This document shows, one piece after another, positions 59,114 through 64,000 of a stretch of DNA of 64,000 nt (position 1 is the first letter of the stretch; each line of letters begins with the position of its first letter). Source of the stretch: Rhyzopertha dominica. Lineage: Eukaryota > Arthropoda > Insecta > Coleoptera > Bostrichidae. Position numbers and translations under genes: made by a program. A model generated the notes under the pieces. That model ran no database searches. It saw only the letters and a list, made by a program, of their open reading frames with translations, and had not been told where the DNA came from. The stretch covers positions 620,002-684,001 of the forward strand of contig QCXZ01000138.1 in the NCBI GenBank assembly GCA_025024175.1. The letters run 5' to 3'.

Positions 59114-60801
59114 AAAATGCATTTAGACAACAAGTTATTGAATTGTCAAAATTTGCAAATCTGCATAAACTACGTTTTGAAAGACTGAAAATCAATGCAA
59201 GAAAAAATTCTACAACATCCATCGAAATCTGTCATAATCAAGTAAACATAGTTGGTTGATATATAAAAAACAATAACATTAATAAAAAAAGATATAGTTG
59301 GTTGTATTTGAAACGTAAAGAAAAATAAAGAAATAAAAAGAAATAACATTGGTGACTCCGACGAAGACAAAGGAACAAGAAAGATATCTTCATGGAAAGA
59401 TCAAGAAGAGTTAATTCTGGTATTAACAAGAATATTTCTATGGATTATGTTTGGCCAAAAGAATTTGGCAGGAAAAGTCAGAGCTAAACCAACATGCTGG
59501 ATCGAAAAGGGAATTTGACTGAAGTACAAAAAAATCCTACAGAAATTTGCATCGTAGAACAGCATTGTGTTATCTAAGAAAAATCTAGCAAGAAAAAAGT
59601 TAGTTCTTGAAAAAGAAGAGCAGAAAGAAATACTAATTCTAGAACAACAAACAATTTAAAATCGTATGAAGATTTTAGAATTANAGAGTGAGTGGAGGTA
59701 GGTACTAGTTAAATGAAGTTATATTTGCTAATAAATTCTGCTTTACCTAGTTCATCATACCGGTTCATATAAGAAAGATTCGAACATTGAAAACAGTTTC
59801 TCACCACAATTTTACTCCACTTTTTACGCGCTTCTAATAAAAGGTTTAACAAATTACATGATAACACATTTATTAGCCCTTGTCAGCATAGATTCTTTCT
59901 AATCGTGCTCAGTTCCGTGGTTACTATCTAGACCCCATGATTCATCAATCCAAGACACCAACATGAAGGAGACTTCTTCAGATAGCGTTTCGTACATAAT
60001 TATTTACACATGAAAGCAGTGAATCATCCCGTGCTTAAGTAATCCTCTCAGTTAGAAAGTAAAAGATAATACGAAAATAATGTTACTCACTAACCTTGTT
60101 TGTATTAAAATGGCAAGTAATCGTGATAAGCATTTTTAGTTCAAGTGTGTTGTGATGATTGCAAAATGTGTAGCCTATTGAAATTTTGCCTTCGTCGTAA
60201 GTGTTTAAGGATCCTTAAACTTAGTATGACTATCTTGTTTGCAGAAGTTCTTTTTTTGTCGCCAAGCCTTTGTATATATACATACAATTAGAACTCTTAC
60301 AAATTATATATACCTCACAGTATAGGAATAGATGAGAATGAAGTTCAACCCATTGTGCAGCTTAACGGTTCCCAAACTGCTTAAGCCTGTTAAATACCTA
60401 AAAATCAAAAGTTTTATTAACACACAAATTGGTAGCATTATTATATAATATATTTTTATTATTATTATTATACCCACAAAATACCTTACAGTCATATGTA
60501 CCGTACAGTAATGTAGTACTTAATAACAATGACTGTGGTCCTTGCCCAGCGTGGGCGTATGGGATTAATTCAAATCAAAATTAAGGTGCAATCCTAACAG
60601 CCGAGAGCCGCACCGGCGCGCGCGCGCACAGCGGAAACACAGCACGGCGTACAAAAAACAAAAAAAAAGCGGAATACTGAAACAGTANACCAAACGTGTG
60701 CATACTGACGCAGCAAATAAAAATCAGTAGAAGCAATCATGAGAAACAAGAACGAGAATAAAGGTGGTAAAAATGAGAAGAGAAAAAAATATTTTTTATA
60801 A
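59114..60801. other. Non-coding stretch with a possible DNA-binding-protein remnant
   Basis: At about 59360-59700 (+) a broken frame (SSWKDQEELILVLTRIF near the start, ARKKLVLEKEEQKEILILEQ near the end) recalls a Myb/SANT-like protein of the kind carried by some transposons, but this is weak. A CG-rich patch with a (GC)n run lies at 60596-60650. Ns occur at 59684 and 60688. The right edge may include the 3' UTR of the LINE. Confidence 0.3.
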
Positions 60802-63252
60802 CTACTTAGTTAATTCAAAAAATTCGTCCAAGTCATAAAATGTTTTTCCAGACAACCAACGTTTTAAGTTTCTTTTAAATATTAACTTAGTTGGTACATT
60901 GGTTTTAATGGTGTCTGGTAGATTATTGAATATTTTAATTCCCATATATTGATAATAATTTTGTGATGACGACCTGTTAAATTTAGGCAGCCGAAATTAC
61001 GTATTGTACCTGGTGGCGTAATCATGAAAATCCCTGTGAACAGGTAAAACTGATTTCATTGAAAAAATAATCTGACTCACTCTGTAAATATACATGTCAG
61101 TAACAGTGAAGATATTGAAACTTTTATAGGCTTGCCTGCAGGTATCTGTTTGCTTCAATCGGAACATAGCCCGCACAGCTTTTTTTGCGTTTTAAATATT
61201 GTAGAAATATCTCCACTGTTACCCCAAAATTCAATGCCATATTGCAAGAGGCTCTGAAAATATGCAAAATAAACTGTGGTCAAAGTTCTCATGTCAACCA
61301 AATCTCGTAAAACGTATAGCACATACACGGCAGACGACAACTTACTATTCAATTTTCTAATATGTGATGACCATTGCAGATGGCAGTCGATGTTCAATCC
61401 AAGGAACCCAACCTCCTCCACGGACAGGATATCGCCGCACGACGTGCTAACAGTTAACGTTTCCGCGGTCCCACGGGGTGTAAGGAATAACAGGCTGTTT
61501 GTTTTTTCACAATTTAAGACCAACTTATTTGCAAAGAACCAACGTTGAATATCTCACAAAACCTCTGATGCCTTGCAAAGGAGTCTTTCTTTATCCGAAG
61601 ATTTGATAATGATGCTGGTGTCATCCGCAAAAAGGGTAAATTTGCAGTGATTAATGCTGCTGACGATATCGTTTGTATACAACAGAAATAAAATTGGGCC
61701 CAGAATACTGCCTTGGGGAACCCCACGCTGCACCACTTGTACGCTCGAACAGAACTTCTCAGTTGAAGATGAGTAACCCCTGCCCCACACTTCCNCCATC
61801 TGTTTACGTTTGTCTAGATATGAGGCAAACCAGCTGTGTGCTACTCCCCTAATTCCATAAAATTCCAACTTAGTCAGCAAATAGTGGTGATCAACACAAT
61901 CAAAGGCTTTGGACAGGTCACAAAAGATACCAAGAACCCCCTCACCGTTATCAAGAGGACTAACGACAGAGTCCAAAAAATCCGAGATCGCCGAAACAGT
62001 GCTCTTATCCCTCTGAAAACCGTGCTGATCACAATTTACGATTTTATTTGTAATAATATATTTAGTTAGTCTATTGCACATTATTTTCTCTAAGATTTTG
62101 GAAAACGTTGGTAGTAATGAAATAGGTCTGTAATTAGCAAGCAAGGTTTTATCCCCTTTCTTATAGAGCGGTTTTACCAATAAGTTTAAATTTACTAGGG
62201 AAGATGCCATACAAAAACGAAGTATTGAATATGTGAGCAAGTGGTTCTTTAATTAAATCGATAGAATGCTTAATTTCGGTTATTGGAATTTCATCCCACC
62301 CACAAGATGTTTTATTTTTCATTTCGCGAACGACTTGGGCGATCTCAGACCCAGTAGTGGGGTGTACAAAAAAAGATGAACAGAAGCTCCTAGAAACATT
62401 TTTCAAATAGATATGTGGGTTCCCGGAAACAGGCAAGTTGTCAGTTAAGTGATTAGCAATATTGCAAAAAAACGAATTAAAAAGTTCAGACACCCGATAA
62501 GAGTCAGATATGACCTCGTTGTCATGATTAATAATAATGTTAGTGTTATTCCTTTTTGTATTTTTTCCAGTTTCTTGTTTAACGATGTTCCACGCTGTTT
62601 TTACTCTGTTATCGCTTTTCTCCAATATTTTATTAAAGTGTAACCGTTTCGCGACTACAACAGTTTGTTTTAAGATCCGGCAATACTTTTTAACGTACTC
62701 CCGCAAGGTAACGTCCTTGCTTATCCGTTTTAACATTAGTAACTCCCGCTTTGTCCTGCAAGACTTCCTTACACCCTCCGTGATCCATCCCTTTTTCTCT
62801 TTCGTCGCATATTGGTGTCTTAATGGGAAAGCCCCATCAAAGGCGGCCAATATTTTCTTGTAGAAGACATCAACCACCCCATCAACATCATGACTATCAA
62901 ACAAATCTCTCCAATCAGTGGCGCCCAGCAGCTCCAGAAACCTTTTCCTGTTTCTATAGGTATGTGTTCTCGTATAGTGAGTTACAATCGGACTGTTACC
63001 TGTTAATAAAGGAAAATTAGTTATTCGGAACAACTGAGCACCATGATCAGACACAAAAAGGTCCTCCACGAAGGCACTAGCAAAATCAGGAGAAATATCT
63101 GAAAAAATATTGTCGATGGAGGTGCTCGAAGTGCTTGTTATTCTAGTAGGTGAAGTTATGGTACATCTTAAATTGAAAGTCGACATTAGTGCCAATATTT
63201 CAGTTTTAAATTTGGAGTTCCCGAGAAAATCAAGAACCATCAAGAAATTCAC
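60802..63252 (-). pseudogene. 5'-truncated LINE (Jockey/CR1-like) ORF2, broken
   Basis: The minus strand encodes the end of an apurinic-type endonuclease (SDHGAQ motif near 63045) and a linker (62161-63252). The reverse transcriptase follows with KPLYKKGDKTLLANYRPISL (about 62110-62170), FCDLSKAFDCVDH, GVPQGSILGPILFLL and the FADD catalytic box (near 61630). The thumb and C-terminal region (ending in KTFYDLDEFFELTK) close the frame at 60802. A frameshift lies near 62175, an in-frame TGA at 61554-61556, and further frameshifts near 61170 and 61000. One N (61795) falls in the RT. The 5' end stops inside the endonuclease at about 63250, the usual LINE truncation. It is inactive. Confidence 0.88.
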
Positions 63253-64000
63253 AAATATGGAGGGAATACAAGGCTGTAGTTTTCATTTTAACGGACAATT
63301 TAAAAAAGAGACAGAGATTGGAAGCGTCCATTACCCAATAGTGACAAAATTCAATTGTCGTAATATAACGAAGGCTAAACACGAAAGTTTATGGAAAGAG
63401 AAATTTCAATAAAGTTTTGAATAAAAATAGTAAAGACAACAGACGTCCGCCATGGTAGGTGGCAATAATGACTTTGTGAAAAAAGAAAAAAAAGTAGAAG
63501 GAAAAATCTTATCAAACACAAAATATCAGAAATAACGAAAGATATGTATTATGACTAGATTGAAGAAAGTGAAGAACGTGTACAGGTCAGGTGCATTATA
63601 GAACAATTATAGCTTTTTTTATTTAAAAAACATGTAGCCACTACTCGTTAACTAATTTCCCAGTTGTGTTCTTTATATCATTGAAATACAACGATATCCG
63701 TTCTCGTTATGATAGGCAATACGAACTGCTTTTATTCACTGTTCACGCGAATAGTTCCCTCTCTTGGTACTTGCAAACAGTATGCTTCCTTAATGCAATC
63801 TGGAATTTTAGCATTTTTATTTATTTATTATTTAATTAGAATAAGTATAAATGTGCCGATATCGCGCTATTCACTCTAATATACAAGAGAAGAAACAATG
63901 ACTTTAAAACAATCGCATTGCTTAGCATAGGAGAGAAAGGCTTCAAATAAATGAAAAAAGATCCATTGATCCATAAAGCGGACAGCAGAATCTCAGAGTG
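63253..64000. other. Non-coding right edge
   Basis: The sequence beyond the LINE truncation point is AT-rich and shows no recognised gene. The frame at 63110-63412 (+) is partly antisense LINE and is not considered real. Confidence 0.4.

Noticed and set aside
1..64000. CRISPR arrays, tRNA or rRNA genes
   Set aside because: No regularly spaced repeats with unique spacers and no cloverleaf or rRNA-like sequence were seen; the window is insect nuclear DNA.

Overview
The window is nuclear DNA from an insect. It is AT-rich, carries only two cellular genes (intron-containing paralogues), and the rest is non-coding sequence full of transposons. A run of seven CCTGA units (TCAGG on the other strand) is the telomeric unit known from Tribolium-type beetles, so a coleopteran is plausible but not proven. 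No prokaryotic or organellar signal is visible. Single N bases are scattered through the sequence.

Layout: 1-5.6 kb is AT-rich and holds a head-to-head inverted pair of Penelope-like element 3' ends (1011-2691), each arm with a hammerhead-ribozyme-like motif. A decayed mariner lies at 5.6-6.3 kb. A remnant of an uncharacterised repetitive ORF family is at 8.7-9.6 kb on the minus strand. A complete-looking Ty3/gypsy retrotransposon occupies 10192-17289, with 345-bp LTRs, a 4-bp target duplication, an open 1639-residue gag-pol frame and a broken env-like region. Three Tc1/mariner-type remnants lie between 18.4 and 21.8 kb.

From 26149 to 57492 two paralogous SLC10 (sodium/bile acid cotransporter family) genes stand in tandem on the plus strand. 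Each has seven coding exons with the same splice phases and nearly the same exon lengths, and encodes about 450 residues: signal peptide, extracellular N-terminal domain, then the multi-pass SBF transporter domain. Both start codons sit at the first base after a splice acceptor, so each gene must have an upstream non-coding exon. Introns and the gap between the genes hold hAT remnants, a nested hAT insertion in a tandem repeat, a 150-bp palindrome, an interstitial telomere-like array and a short element with inverted termini.

The right end (60.8-63.3 kb, minus strand) is a 5'-truncated LINE with frameshifts. The two transporters are likely to act in the plasma membrane on organic anions with sodium; everything else is mobile DNA in various states of decay. 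I found no clearly new multi-gene system. The most interesting items are the near-perfect Penelope palindrome with its ribozyme-like motif, the young gypsy element whose env is already broken, and the TCAGG array inside a 79-bp duplication.
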